From assembly GCA_028284905.1 (NCBI GenBank), contig JANQQU010000062.1, forward strand, positions 1 through 64,000: a stretch of 64,000 nucleotides of DNA, written 5' to 3'. The notes beneath the pieces are model-generated. The model was given only the letters and a program-made list of their open reading frames with translations, made no database searches and was not told where the DNA came from. The position numbers and the translations under genes were made by a program. This document shows, piece by piece, positions 7,584 to 15,581 of the stretch; position 1 is the first letter of the stretch; each line of letters starts with the position of its first letter. Source of the stretch: Calditrichia bacterium (GTDB lineage Bacteria; Calditrichota; Calditrichia; RBG-13-44-9; J075).

Positions 7584-7889
7584 ATGAAATTTCAGTTTCG
7601 CCAGGATGACGATAATTTACATGTAATGATTGTGGGACAAATTGACAACAGTAATGTCATGGAATTAATGAAGCGAATGAGAATGCTTCTGGTCCATGAT
7701 TTCTCTGAAGTTGTTTTTGATTTGTCTAAAGTGCCGGTAATAACCGGATCTACAATTGGCAAATTTCTAATGTTCTATAAAAACGCCACCGCACAGGGCA
7801 AGCGCATGCGCATTAAAGGCATCAATGAAAGCATTTTCGGCCATTTCCAAACGCTGCGCCTGACCGAGCTTTTTCCCGTTGAACAATAA
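7584..7889 (+). CDS. STAS-domain protein, anti-sigma factor antagonist-like
   Basis: This is a single STAS domain of about 101 residues, the fold of SpoIIAA/RsbV-type antagonists that bind anti-sigma kinases or act in partner-switching modules. The pattern EVVFDLSKVPVITGSTIGKFL matches the STAS helix-2 region. The GST serine or threonine is where phosphorylation normally occurs, although the usual D-S-S/T-G-L wording is altered to ITGST. I chose the ATG at 7584 because GGAGG at 7574-7578 is well spaced; the ATG at 7572 overlaps that site. No kinase or phosphatase partner is adjacent, so its pathway cannot be named. A strong terminator follows. Confidence 0.8.
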   Translation: MKFQFRQDDDNLHVMIVGQIDNSNVMELMKRMRMLLVHDFSEVVFDLSKVPVITGSTIGKFLMFYKNATAQGKRMRIKGINESIFGHFQTLRLTELFPVEQ

Positions 7890-7959
7890 AATTTTTGATA
7901 TATAGCAGTACTTACTTTCTTCATTACCACCTGCAACAAACCATCCGCTCACTCTCCTA

Positions 7960-8002
7960 AGTGGCTTCAATATAGCGAAGTATATTGAAGCCACTTTTTT
8001 TA
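7960..8002 (+). terminator. intrinsic terminator of the STAS gene
   Basis: A perfect 15-bp stem (7960-7974 with 7981-7995, AGTGGCTTCAATATA and its complement) with a six-base loop, followed by seven T residues. Confidence 0.93.
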
Positions 8003-8090
8003 TCTTGGTATAATATTCCCCAACACTTATTTTTGCATCTGATTTACAGAATTTCTATATCACAATTACTTGAATGAGTTGGAGAGAGCA

Positions 8091-8855
8091 ATGAATCAAT
8101 GGCGGATGGACGGCTTGAAATGCCTGGTTACCGGGGGGACAAAAGGAATTGGAAAAGCGATAGCCGAAATGTTGCTTTCCCTGGGCGCAAATGTGTGCAT
8201 TGTGGCTCGTGGCGAAAATGACGTTGCCGAGATGCTTGCCAATAATTCTGCATCTACCGGTATGATCGGACTTGCCGCAGATATTACCCGGGAAGAAGAC
8301 CGTCAACGCCTCTGGGGTAAAATTGCATTGGAGTGGAAAGGACTGGATTGCCTGATTAACAACGTCGGTACCAACATTCGTAAGAAAATGCCCGACTATC
8401 AACCGGCTGACATCGCAAAAGTTTTTGAAACCAACCTCTTCTCGGCAATGGCGATGTGCCGGGGCGCTTATCCTTATCTTAAAGCGTCTTCGAATGCCAG
8501 TATTGTTAACATCTCTTCGGTCGCGGGATTACTGCATGTTAAGTCCGGCGCACCCTATGGGATGACCAAGGCGGCGATGGATCAGATGAGTCGGAATCTT
8601 GCGGTCGAATGGGCGCCGGATAAAATCCGGGTCAATAGTATCGCACCCTGGTATATTCGCACCCCTTTGGCGGAACAAGTGCTGAAAGATCCGGCCTATC
8701 TTCAGGAAGTATTGGATTGTACCCCGAGTGGGCGCATTGGGGAACCAGCAGAAGTCGCCGGGATTGTGGCATTCCTCTGTATGCCGTTGGCGGGTTTTAT
8801 TACCGGGCAAACGATTGCGGTTGATGGCGGCTTTACTATCAATGGTTTTAGTTGA
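8091..8855 (+). CDS. short-chain dehydrogenase/reductase (classical SDR)
   Basis: This is a NAD(P)-dependent oxidoreductase of about 254 residues with a Rossmann fold. The cofactor motif TGGTKGIG is near residue 15, NNVG follows, the catalytic serine lies in NISSVAG, and the YGMTK motif supplies Tyr and Lys. The C-terminal segment [14 protein letters not shown] is typical of the family. The tropinone reductase and FabG-like branches look closest, but the substrate cannot be read from sequence. The ATG at 8091 follows GGAGAG at 8081-8086; an in-frame TTG at 8070 is less likely. It appears to be a single-gene unit between the STAS terminator and a repeat-filled spacer. Confidence 0.9.
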   Translation: MNQWRMDGLKCLVTGGTKGIGKAIAEMLLSLGANVCIVARGENDVAEMLANNSASTGMIGLAADITREEDRQRLWGKIALEWKGLDCLINNVGTNIRKKMPDYQPADIAKVFETNLFSAMAMCRGAYPYLKASSNASIVNISSVAGLLHVKSGAPYGMTKAAMDQMSRNLAVEWAPDKIRVNSIAPWYIRTPLAEQVLKDPAYLQEVLDCTPSGRIGEPAEVAGIVAFLCMPLAGFITGQTIAVDGGFTINGFS

Positions 8856-8869
8856 TGGTTGATAGACAG

Positions 8870-9310
8870 CTATAGCACAAAGATACATGGCGCCCCGAAT
8901 GGGGCTCTGACAAATTAAAAGATGTTTCATGCTATAAATATACCGTCCCTACGGGACTTTTAATGCAATACTTAATTGTTTTGTTTTAAAATGTTGTATG
9001 CTAAAAACATGTCGCCCTTACAGGGCTTTTGAAAGCAAGAACTGATTGAACCGGTATAAGGAGCCCTATAAGGGCGATATATTTTTAGCCTTAATAGCCA
9101 TTTTCCAAATTTAAGCTCCATAGGAGCGGCATATAAGGACCATCGAAAATTGTCGATATACCTTAGTTCAATGGCATTGTTGACAATTATTTCAACTACA
9201 AAACAAAAAGTATTTTTTGCTATAAGTTGGTCGTCTCTAAAGGCTTTTAATACTACATTTTTTGAGCCAGTTAAACTAACCTTATAAGGGCGATGTGTTT
9301 GTAGCCTAAT
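8870..9310. repeat. array of degenerate palindromic units (G/C-rich hairpins in A/T-rich context)
   Basis: Short perfect hairpins occur at 8892-8905 (GCCCCGAATGGGGC), 8945-8957 (GTCCCTACGGGAC), 9014-9026 (GCCCTTACAGGGC), 9063-9075 (GCCCTATAAGGGC) and 9115-9127 (GCTCCATAGGAGC). They are embedded in related A/T-rich flanks such as GCTATAAATATAC and GCTAAAAACATGTC. One unit is in the opposite orientation, and two further decayed copies follow near 9230 and 9280. No gene is seen in 8856-9395. Confidence 0.85.
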
Positions 9311-9395
9311 ACCTTAAGCCTGGTTACCTTAAGCCTTAGCTCTATCGGCACTGTTCACTAATTATCTCAACTATAATACAGGAAGCGTGAAAAAT

Positions 9396-10058
9396 ATGAT
9401 AGAAGCAGTAATTTTCGACATGGATGGGTTGATGATCGACTCCGAACCCTTTTGGCAGCAGGCTGAAATAGAAGAATTTCGGAAAGTAGATATTCAGCTA
9501 AACAAAACGCTCTGCGAACAAACAATGGGCGTACGAATTGATGAAGTTGTGCAGCATTGGTATGCGAAGCACCCCTGGGATTTGCAAAGGATGCCTTTGG
9601 AGACGATGCAAAAGAATATTGTCGATAAGGTAATCGAGCAAATTCTTTCCGAAGGGGTAATAATGAAGGGTGTGTTAGAAACAATCGCCTTTTTCCAGAG
9701 ACGCCCCTTAAAATTGGCCCTGGCTTCTTCCTCCGAGCGACGCATCATCGATGCGGTTTTGGAGAGCCTGAAACTCAGCGATGTTTTTTCGGTGATTCAT
9801 TCCGCAGAACATGAAGAATATGGCAAACCCCACCCGGCGGTTTATCTAAGCACTGCTAAAATGCTGAACGTATTACCAAGCCATTGTCTCGCGCTGGAAG
9901 ATTCCATAAATGGGATGATCGCGGCAAAATCCGCGAAGATGAAATGCCTGGTGGTGCCGGAAGCGGGAAACACCGATCCCCGTTTTGCTCTAGCAGACAA
10001 GCAACTAACCAGCCTGTCAGAATTTGGTGAGAATGTTTGGGAAGCATTGAATAGTTAG
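9396..10058 (+). CDS. HAD-superfamily hydrolase, sugar-phosphate phosphatase/phosphoglucomutase-like
   Basis: This cytosolic HAD enzyme of about 220 residues has all four motifs: FDMDGLMIDSEP (nucleophile Asp8 and general acid Asp10), LASSS (motif II), the GKPHP lysine (motif III) and LEDSINGM (motif IV). A helical C1 cap follows motif I. The sequence most resembles the beta-phosphoglucomutase/2-deoxyglucose-6-phosphatase subgroup (HxpB/YniC-like), so small sugar or polyol phosphates are likely substrates. I favour the ATG at 9396 over the GTG at 9387, because the GGAAG upstream sits too close to the GTG. It stands alone, with a repeat region before it and a convergent peptidase gene after it. 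Confidence 0.87.
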   Translation: MIEAVIFDMDGLMIDSEPFWQQAEIEEFRKVDIQLNKTLCEQTMGVRIDEVVQHWYAKHPWDLQRMPLETMQKNIVDKVIEQILSEGVIMKGVLETIAFFQRRPLKLALASSSERRIIDAVLESLKLSDVFSVIHSAEHEEYGKPHPAVYLSTAKMLNVLPSHCLALEDSINGMIAAKSAKMKCLVVPEAGNTDPRFALADKQLTSLSEFGENVWEALNS

Positions 10059-10122
10059 CAGATGAGCAATGGAGCAAATGAGCATTCTTGCAAATTTGCC
10101 CATTTGCCCATTTGAACGATTC

Positions 10123-11661
10123 TTATTCGTCACCCTGTGGCAACGGCTTACGGGGCAACTTCTCATCCCGCATGGCAGTGTGATACACAATTGAAGCGAC
10201 GATGGTTGACATCTGGATTAGGTCACCTTCCAACACATGATCGTAAACGTCCATGTTGGTATGCCAGGTACGGCTGAAATAATCTAACGGGTCCTGGATA
10301 AACTGAAAACCCGGCAGGCCCAACTCATCAAAGGCCATATGGTCCGTGCTGCGCGTGCCGCGAATGGTGATTGTTTCCGCACCCATGTCGTGGAACGGCC
10401 TGAACCAGGATTCGAAAATTGGCCGGCAGGCATCGTTACCCTGCAAATAAATGCCGCGAATTTTCCCGGAGCCATTATCAATATTGTAGTAAGCAGCGAG
10501 ATTTTCATGGTCTTCTTTTAACTCCATGGTGCGCCGATTGCCGTACTCCTGCTTTACGTATCCGCGGGAACCGAACAGGCGCTGCTCTTCACCACTCCAC
10601 AGTGCGACACGAATCGTTCGGCGTGGGGCGATATCTAACGCTTTTAATATCCGCATCACTTCCATCATCACCGCACATCCACCAGCATTGTCCGTTGCAC
10701 CGGTGCCACTATGCCAGGAATCGATATGCGCGCCAATAACGACAACCTCATCCTTTAATTTACGATCTGTACCGGGGATTTCCGCGATAACGTTGTAACC
10801 GAGAGAGTCTTCCGTTTCAAAACGGGTTTGGATATTAACGGCCATCTCTACCGGAATTTCTTTTTCCAACAAACGGGCGATGCGATTATAGTGCTCAAGA
10901 GCAACAACCAGGGTGGGAAGCGTGTTGGAGGCCGCATTTTTATAAGAACCGCCACTCTGGATACGTAGAGTGCCATGAGTAATACTGCTGGCCTGCATTA
11001 CAGCGGCTACATTCTCCTGACGAAGGAACTTGCTGATTTGCTCTCGCTTCCGGCGGCGTTCCCGATATCGCTGCCAACGGCTGTAGTTGCGCGGGCTGGG
11101 ACTGCCATCCGGTGCTGCATATTTTTCTTCGAGTTCTTCCTCGCTTAAGCGATTGGCGTCTGCTTCAAAACCCTTCTCTGGTGCTTCCGGCAGACCTAAC
11201 AAAACGATTTTACCAGACAGCGTGCCTTTCAGGCTTTCTTCATCAAAGTCCTCGAGATCGATCAATACCGCTTCTCCTGTTACCGGCCCGTCAGTGCCTG
11301 GCGTCCAGGCCTTCGGGTGGGCAATCAGGTTCATGTAACGGGGGGAGAGCATTTCTATAGAGTAGCGCTCTACCAGCCATCCACGGCCAAAGGTACCCCA
11401 GCTTTCCAATCGGGAATTAGCCAATCCCCATTCACTCATTTCATCCCGGGCCCATTCGCTTGCCTCCCTCAGATAACTGGAACCAGTTAATCGCGGACCA
11501 TAAACGTCGGTCAGATAGCTTAGGGTCTCCATTACTTGCGAATTGTTTGTTGCTTCATCTTTAATTCGGGTGATCATTTGCAGATCTACCGGTTCACTCT
11601 GTCGCGCAATCAAGAGCGACGAACAAACCAATACCGTCATCAGTACAACGCTTAACTTCAT
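10123..11661 (-). CDS. secreted M28-family zinc peptidase
   Basis: This exported aminopeptidase/carboxypeptidase Q-like enzyme has about 512 residues. It has an N-terminal signal peptide (MKLSVVLMTVLVCSSLLIA), a PA-like inserted region, and a C-terminal M28 catalytic domain. The metal and catalytic residues are readable in order: GAHIDSWH (His, Asp), ATDNAGG (bridging Asp), WSGEEQ (catalytic and ligand Glu), NIDNG (Asp) and STDHMAFDEL (His). It probably degrades peptides in the periplasm or outside the cell. The ATG at 11661 follows GGAGACAGGA directly and begins the signal peptide; an upstream ATG at 11694 would add eleven residues before it. It converges with the HAD gene. Confidence 0.92.
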   Translation of the reverse strand: MKLSVVLMTVLVCSSLLIARQSEPVDLQMITRIKDEATNNSQVMETLSYLTDVYGPRLTGSSYLREASEWARDEMSEWGLANSRLESWGTFGRGWLVERYSIEMLSPRYMNLIAHPKAWTPGTDGPVTGEAVLIDLEDFDEESLKGTLSGKIVLLGLPEAPEKGFEADANRLSEEELEEKYAAPDGSPSPRNYSRWQRYRERRRKREQISKFLRQENVAAVMQASSITHGTLRIQSGGSYKNAASNTLPTLVVALEHYNRIARLLEKEIPVEMAVNIQTRFETEDSLGYNVIAEIPGTDRKLKDEVVVIGAHIDSWHSGTGATDNAGGCAVMMEVMRILKALDIAPRRTIRVALWSGEEQRLFGSRGYVKQEYGNRRTMELKEDHENLAAYYNIDNGSGKIRGIYLQGNDACRPIFESWFRPFHDMGAETITIRGTRSTDHMAFDELGLPGFQFIQDPLDYFSRTWHTNMDVYDHVLEGDLIQMSTIVASIVYHTAMRDEKLPRKPLPQGDE

Positions 11662-12084
11662 TCCTGTCTCCATCAGATGTGAAATTTTGCACACAATTTT
11701 AACAATATAGGAAAGTAGTTATAAATCCGCAAAAACTACGTCGCTGAATTGTGAAATTCAATATAGCGTTGCAGGTATCAAACCTTCGATTTATTCCCGT
11801 CATTTGGATTTCGCGCCATATCAAACAGATTAAAGATAATTGAAATCAATCGGTTCTGAATTAACCGCGGAAATCTATGAAGGCGGCCGGGTGCTAAATT
11901 TCAGCAAAATTGCTTTGCCCGCAGACTTAAAATGCTATTGCTTTTCCTCCCGGAAAGCATAACTTGCTAAAATATGCTGTAAAGGAAAGATCTATCGAAT
12001 AAAAGAATGTTCAAAGATGTTATCATTTAGTTTGCGCTAGTAAAAGGATGGCACATTATCAATACTGGATTTAGCAGAAGAATC
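11662..12084. other. intergenic spacer between divergent genes
   Basis: About 420 bases separate the M28 peptidase and DUF255 genes, which point away from each other. The spacer must hold both promoters, but I see no strong consensus, RNA gene or repeat. Confidence 0.5.
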
Positions 12085-14256
12085 ATGGATAGCCTTGTGA
12101 TTGCAGTCTTTAGTCTGTCCTTGCTTCTGTTCCTAAATTGCTCGAAAGAAGGGGAGACCATGACGCACCAGTTCACCAATCGTTTAGTTAATGAGAAAAG
12201 TCCATATTTGTTGCAACATGCCCATAATCCGGTCGACTGGTATCCCTGGGGAGAAGAAGCTTTCGCAGCTGCCAAAGCTGCCGACAAACCCATTTTTCTT
12301 TCGATCGGCTACTCAACCTGCCACTGGTGCCATGTGATGGAGCATGAATCATTTGAAGATACCAGCGTCGCAGAATTGATGAATGATGCCTTTATCAACA
12401 TCAAAGTTGATCGGGAAGAGCGCCCCGATGTAGATGATATCTATATGACTGTTTGTCAATTACTTACCCAACGCGGCGGCTGGCCCTTGACAATCATAAT
12501 GACCCCGGATAAAGAACCGTTTTTTGCCGGCACTTACATTCCGAAGGACAGCCGTTTTAATCGACCAGGCATGATGCAATTGGTGCCGGGAGTGAAGCGT
12601 GCCTGGGCAGAGCAGCGGGAGCAGGTGCTGAAATCTGCCCGCGAAATCACCGATGCACTAAAGAAAAGCAGTGGCGGGCTGCCTCCGCAAAAACTGAATG
12701 ACAGTATACTCGACAGCGCCTTCCAAAGTATGGAGAATCGCTTCGATCCTGAGTACGGCGGATTTGGCGAGCATCCGAAATTCCCGACGGCGCACAACCT
12801 GATGTTCCTGCTCCGTTATTTTCAGCGCAGCGGCGATCCGCACGCCTTGGCGATGGTCGAAAAAACTTTACAGGAGATGCGCAAAGGTGGCATGTACGAC
12901 CATGTCGGCTTTGGTTTTCATCGCTACTCGACCGATAAAGAATGGTTGCTGCCCCACTTTGAGAAGATGCTTTACGATCAGGCTATTAACGCCATGGCCT
13001 ATACGGAAACCTACCAGATTACCGGTAACGAAATTTATAAATCGACAGCAGAAGAAGTATTTGCCTACGTTCTCCGGGACATGACCGATGCGCAGGGGGG
13101 ATTTTATTCTGCGGAAGATGCGGACAGCGAAGGGGAGGAAGGCAAGTTCTATGTCTGGGAATATGGTGAGTTAATCGACGTTCTGGGTGAAGAAGACGGG
13201 GCGCTTTATGCAACAGTCTTTAATTTTAAGGAAAAAGGTAATTTTCGGGACGAAGCCACCGGTGTGCTCCACGGTGCGAACATCCCCCATTTAAAGGATG
13301 GTTTAGCGGTAGTTGCAGCTGCCAATAATTTGACGCTGCCAGAATTAACGGAAAAGTTGGCCCCCGCTCGGCAGAAGCTGTTTGAAGTCCGCGAAAAACG
13401 CATCCATCCGTTGAAAGATGATAAAATCCTGACCGATTGGAATGGACTGATGATTGCCGCTTTCGCTAAAGCCGCCCAGGCATTCGATGCGCCGGAATAT
13501 GCTGGAGCTGCCAGCAAAGCTGCAGATTTTATACTGGAAAATATGCGCACGAAAGAAGGGCGCTTAATGCATCGCTATCGGGAAGGCGAGATTGCAATTA
13601 ATGGCTATCTGGACGATTACGCATTTATGATCTGGGGATTATTGGAGCTTTATGAAACCAATTTTCAAATCAAGTATTTGCAAAGCGCTTTAGATTTAAA
13701 CGCTCAGGTGCTCAAGCATTTTTGGGATGATAATGATAAGGCTTTTTTCTTTACCGCCGACGATAGTGAGGCTTTGCTGCTCCGCAAGAAAGATGTTTAT
13801 GACGGTGCAGTCCCCTCAGGGAATTCCGTGATGGTATTAAACCTCCTTCGCCTGAGCCGGATAACAGCAAATACGGATTTTGAAGCAAGAGCTGCTCAAA
13901 TTACCGAAACATTCGGCGCGCAGGTGGCGCGTTATCCGGATGGATTTACCATGTTGCTAATGGGGCAGGGTTTTGGCGTTGGTCCATCCTGGGAAATTGT
14001 TATTTGTGGAGATCCGGCAGCACAGGATACCAAAGACATGCTACAGGCGATTCAACAACGCTTTTTGCCCAACAAAGTGATCCTGCTGAAGTCCGCTGAA
14101 GACCAGGGAATACTGGAAGAAATCGCCAATTACACCGCAGGCATGCAAGCGCTCGACGATAAGGCAACGGCCTATGTATGCCGCGATTTCAGTTGCGAAT
14201 TACCGACATCCAATATCCTAAAAATGTTGGCGTCACTTCAACTGAATGAAAAATAA
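12085..14256 (+). CDS. DUF255 thioredoxin-domain protein (YyaL/SPATA20-like), possible lipoprotein
   Basis: This is a 723-residue protein. A thioredoxin-like DUF255 domain starts with [19 protein letters not shown] and carries the CHWCH redox motif in [17 protein letters not shown] large alpha/alpha-toroid region follows, resembling N-acylglucosamine epimerase-type barrels. The biochemical role is not established. Family members normally begin near MTHQFTNRL, an ATG here at 12160 with GGGGAG three bases upstream. The frame extends in front to an ATG at 12085 and adds a hydrophobic segment ending LFLNCSKEG, a plausible lipobox. Both starts may be used, giving cytosolic and lipid-anchored forms. 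That is an inference. Confidence 0.9.
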   Translation: MDSLVIAVFSLSLLLFLNCSKEGETMTHQFTNRLVNEKSPYLLQHAHNPVDWYPWGEEAFAAAKAADKPIFLSIGYSTCHWCHVMEHESFEDTSVAELMNDAFINIKVDREERPDVDDIYMTVCQLLTQRGGWPLTIIMTPDKEPFFAGTYIPKDSRFNRPGMMQLVPGVKRAWAEQREQVLKSAREITDALKKSSGGLPPQKLNDSILDSAFQSMENRFDPEYGGFGEHPKFPTAHNLMFLLRYFQRSGDPHALAMVEKTLQEMRKGGMYDHVGFGFHRYSTDKEWLLPHFEKMLYDQAINAMAYTETYQITGNEIYKSTAEEVFAYVLRDMTDAQGGFYSAEDADSEGEEGKFYVWEYGELIDVLGEEDGALYATVFNFKEKGNFRDEATGVLHGANIPHLKDGLAVVAAANNLTLPELTEKLAPARQKLFEVREKRIHPLKDDKILTDWNGLMIAAFAKAAQAFDAPEYAGAASKAADFILENMRTKEGRLMHRYREGEIAINGYLDDYAFMIWGLLELYETNFQIKYLQSALDLNAQVLKHFWDDNDKAFFFTADDSEALLLRKKDVYDGAVPSGNSVMVLNLLRLSRITANTDFEARAAQITETFGAQVARYPDGFTMLLMGQGFGVGPSWEIVICGDPAAQDTKDMLQAIQQRFLPNKVILLKSAEDQGILEEIANYTAGMQALDDKATAYVCRDFSCELPTSNILKMLASLQLNEK

Positions 14257-14280
14257 AATTGCCCGCTAATTAAAAAATAG

Positions 14281-14308
14281 TTGCATCCTGAATCTTTCTG
14301 CCTATATT
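14281..14308 (+). promoter_or_regulatory. candidate promoter of the his leader
   Basis: TTGCAT (14281-14286) and TATATT (14303-14308) are separated by 16 bases and lie just upstream of the first His-rich leader peptide. This is a good sigma-70-type match in a position that makes functional sense. Confidence 0.55.
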
Positions 14309-14331
14309 TGCAGCATCAAAGGATAAAAATC

Positions 14332-14403
14332 ATGATTCAAATGAACGCCCACATCCATCATTATCATGCACATTCCAATCAAACGGAACGGTGGGCCGAA
14401 TAA
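14332..14403 (+). CDS. hisL: his operon leader peptide 1
   Basis: A 23-codon frame preceded by AAAGGA eight bases before the ATG. Residues 6-14 read AHIHHYHAH, five histidines in eight codons, and the frame ends 24 bases before an intrinsic terminator. This is the layout of a ribosome-mediated transcription attenuator: ribosome stalling at His codons when charged tRNA-His is scarce would prevent terminator formation. The downstream genes are the complete histidine operon. A second His-rich leader follows at 14487. The gene symbol is used by analogy with the enterobacterial leader, because the peptide itself has no conserved sequence. Confidence 0.85.
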   Translation: MIQMNAHIHHYHAHSNQTERWAE

Positions 14404-14427
14404 CTGTATATAAAATTTTTTGAATAT

Positions 14428-14462
14428 AAAAGCCTGCTGTTCCACCAGCAGGCTTTTTTTTT
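14428..14462 (+). terminator. attenuator terminator 1 of the his operon
   Basis: The stem AAAGCCTGCTG / CAGCAGGCTTT has a six-base loop and about nine T residues after it. It sits directly after His-rich leader 1. No strong competing antiterminator arm was found by eye. Confidence 0.9.
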
Positions 14463-14486
14463 GCCATAACATGAAAAGAGAAATCA

Positions 14487-14540
14487 ATGAGAACTTTACA
14501 TCGCCATCATCATATTCATCATCATTTCCCACCGGGATAG
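14487..14540 (+). CDS. his operon leader peptide 2
   Basis: This 17-codon frame reads MRTLHRHHHIHHHFPPG, with seven histidines among the first thirteen residues, including two runs of three. A weak AAGAGA ribosome-binding site precedes it. It is followed by a second intrinsic terminator. The bases just after and within its stop codon (AGCGGA, 14539-14544) are identical to the 3' arm of that terminator. They could therefore pair with the 5' arm (TCCGCT, 14578-14583) as an antiterminator when the ribosome stalls. The frame has no similarity to leader 1 beyond His richness, so it does not look like a simple recent duplication. Confidence 0.85.
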   Translation: MRTLHRHHHIHHHFPPG

Positions 14541-14573
14541 CGGATGTGCTTTGTAAATTTAGATTTAATGGAA

Positions 14574-14605
14574 AAAGTCCGCTGCCCCAGTAGCGGACTT
14601 TTTTT
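14574..14605 (+). terminator. attenuator terminator 2 of the his operon
   Basis: Ten-base-pair stem AAAGTCCGCT (14574-14583) / AGCGGACTTT (14592-14601) with an eight-base loop and a run of seven T residues. It separates leader peptide 2 from tRNA-His. Confidence 0.9.
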
Positions 14606-14611
14606 GTACAT

Positions 14612-14685
14612 GGTAGTCGTAGCTCAACTGGTGGAGCACCGGTCTGTGGAACCGGAGGTTGCGGGTTCAAGCCCCGTCGGCTACA
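14612..14685 (+). tRNA. tRNA-His (GTG anticodon) inside the his operon leader
   Basis: The acceptor GTAGTCG pairs with CGGCTAC (one G-U). The D stem is GCTC/GAGC, the anticodon stem CCGGT/ACCGG encloses CTGTGGA (anticodon GTG), and the T stem GCGGG/CCCGT encloses TTCAAGC. A G is present at position -1 (14612), but the discriminator is A rather than the C73 usual in bacterial tRNA-His. No CCA is encoded. It lies between attenuator terminator 2 and hisG (gap of 38 bases) on the same strand. Confidence 0.93.
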
Positions 14686-14723
14686 CAAAGTAAACAACAA
14701 TAACACTGAAAAAGGAGATAGAA

Positions 14724-15581
14724 ATGGATAAGAAATTGCGCGTCGTGGTGCCGAAAGGAAGAATTTTTTCAAAAGTATCGAAGCTGCTTGCGGAAGCGGG
14801 TGTTAGTCTAAGTGGCGATGAACGGGCTTACCGCCCGGTAGCCAGCGATCCGGAAATTGAAATCAAGATAATGAAACCGCAAAACATTCCAAGATTGTTG
14901 GAGCTGGGCTCCCACGATGTTGGTTTCACCGGGCTGGACTGGATACAGGAAACCGGCGCCGATGTTCAAACGATTATGAAACTGAATTTTGACCCGGTGC
15001 GAATTGTTGCCGCCATTCCGGAAAATATCGATGAAGCCGCCTTGAGGCAGAAAAGGATTACAGTTGCTACGGAATACGAAAAAATTGCCCGGGAGTACCT
15101 CAATTCTCAAAATTACGATTTTCTCATCCTGCGCACTTTCGGTGCAACGGAAGCTTTCCCGCCTGATGATGCGGACATGATCATCGACAACACCTCAACC
15201 GGGCGCACACTCGCCGAACACCACCTGAAAATAATTGACACGATAACCACTTCTTCGACATGCTTTGTTGCCGGAAAAGCAGTAGAAAATGATCCCTGGA
15301 AGAAATCGAAAATAGAACGTCTTAGTATGCTCTTCAAGTCGATTCTCGACGCGAGCGAGCGGGTAATGTTGGAAATGAATGTCAGTAAGGAGCAGCTAGA
15401 GGACGTTATTCGAATTTTGCCAAGCATGCGTGCCCCGACAGTATCTTCGCTCTACAACCAAGATGGTTATGCGGTAAAAACAGCGGTTCGCACCAACGAA
15501 GCTGCACAGTTAATACCTCGCTTGCGGGAGATAGGCGCTACGGATATTCTTGAATACAATTTCAGAAAGGTGGTTATATGA
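14724..15581 (+). CDS. hisG: ATP phosphoribosyltransferase, long form
   Basis: This enzyme catalyses the first, committed step of histidine synthesis, joining ATP and PRPP to give phosphoribosyl-ATP. The 285-residue length and a C-terminal regulatory-type domain (after about residue 210, ending in EIGATDILEYNFRKVVI) identify the long, HisZ-independent form. Such enzymes are usually feedback-inhibited by histidine. The catalytic domain shows VVVPKGRIFSK at the N-terminus and the PRPP-binding DMIIDNTSTGRTL loop. The ATG at 14724 follows AAGGAGATAG. It is the first protein gene after the attenuator/tRNA-His leader and overlaps hisC by four bases. Confidence 0.97.
   Translation: MDKKLRVVVPKGRIFSKVSKLLAEAGVSLSGDERAYRPVASDPEIEIKIMKPQNIPRLLELGSHDVGFTGLDWIQETGADVQTIMKLNFDPVRIVAAIPENIDEAALRQKRITVATEYEKIAREYLNSQNYDFLILRTFGATEAFPPDDADMIIDNTSTGRTLAEHHLKIIDTITTSSTCFVAGKAVENDPWKKSKIERLSMLFKSILDASERVMLEMNVSKEQLEDVIRILPSMRAPTVSSLYNQDGYAVKTAVRTNEAAQLIPRLREIGATDILEYNFRKVVI

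Noticed and set aside
8870-9310. CRISPR array
   Set aside because: Units vary in sequence, spacing and orientation, and no cas genes are present.
11662-12084. Riboswitch or small RNA in the long spacer
   Set aside because: No stable hairpin, conserved motif or terminator was seen by eye.
14471-14590. Ser-rich frame starting at the ATG 14471 overlapping leader peptide 2
   Set aside because: It is the other-frame reading of the CAT repeats and runs into the terminator stem. The His-rich frame fits the operon context.
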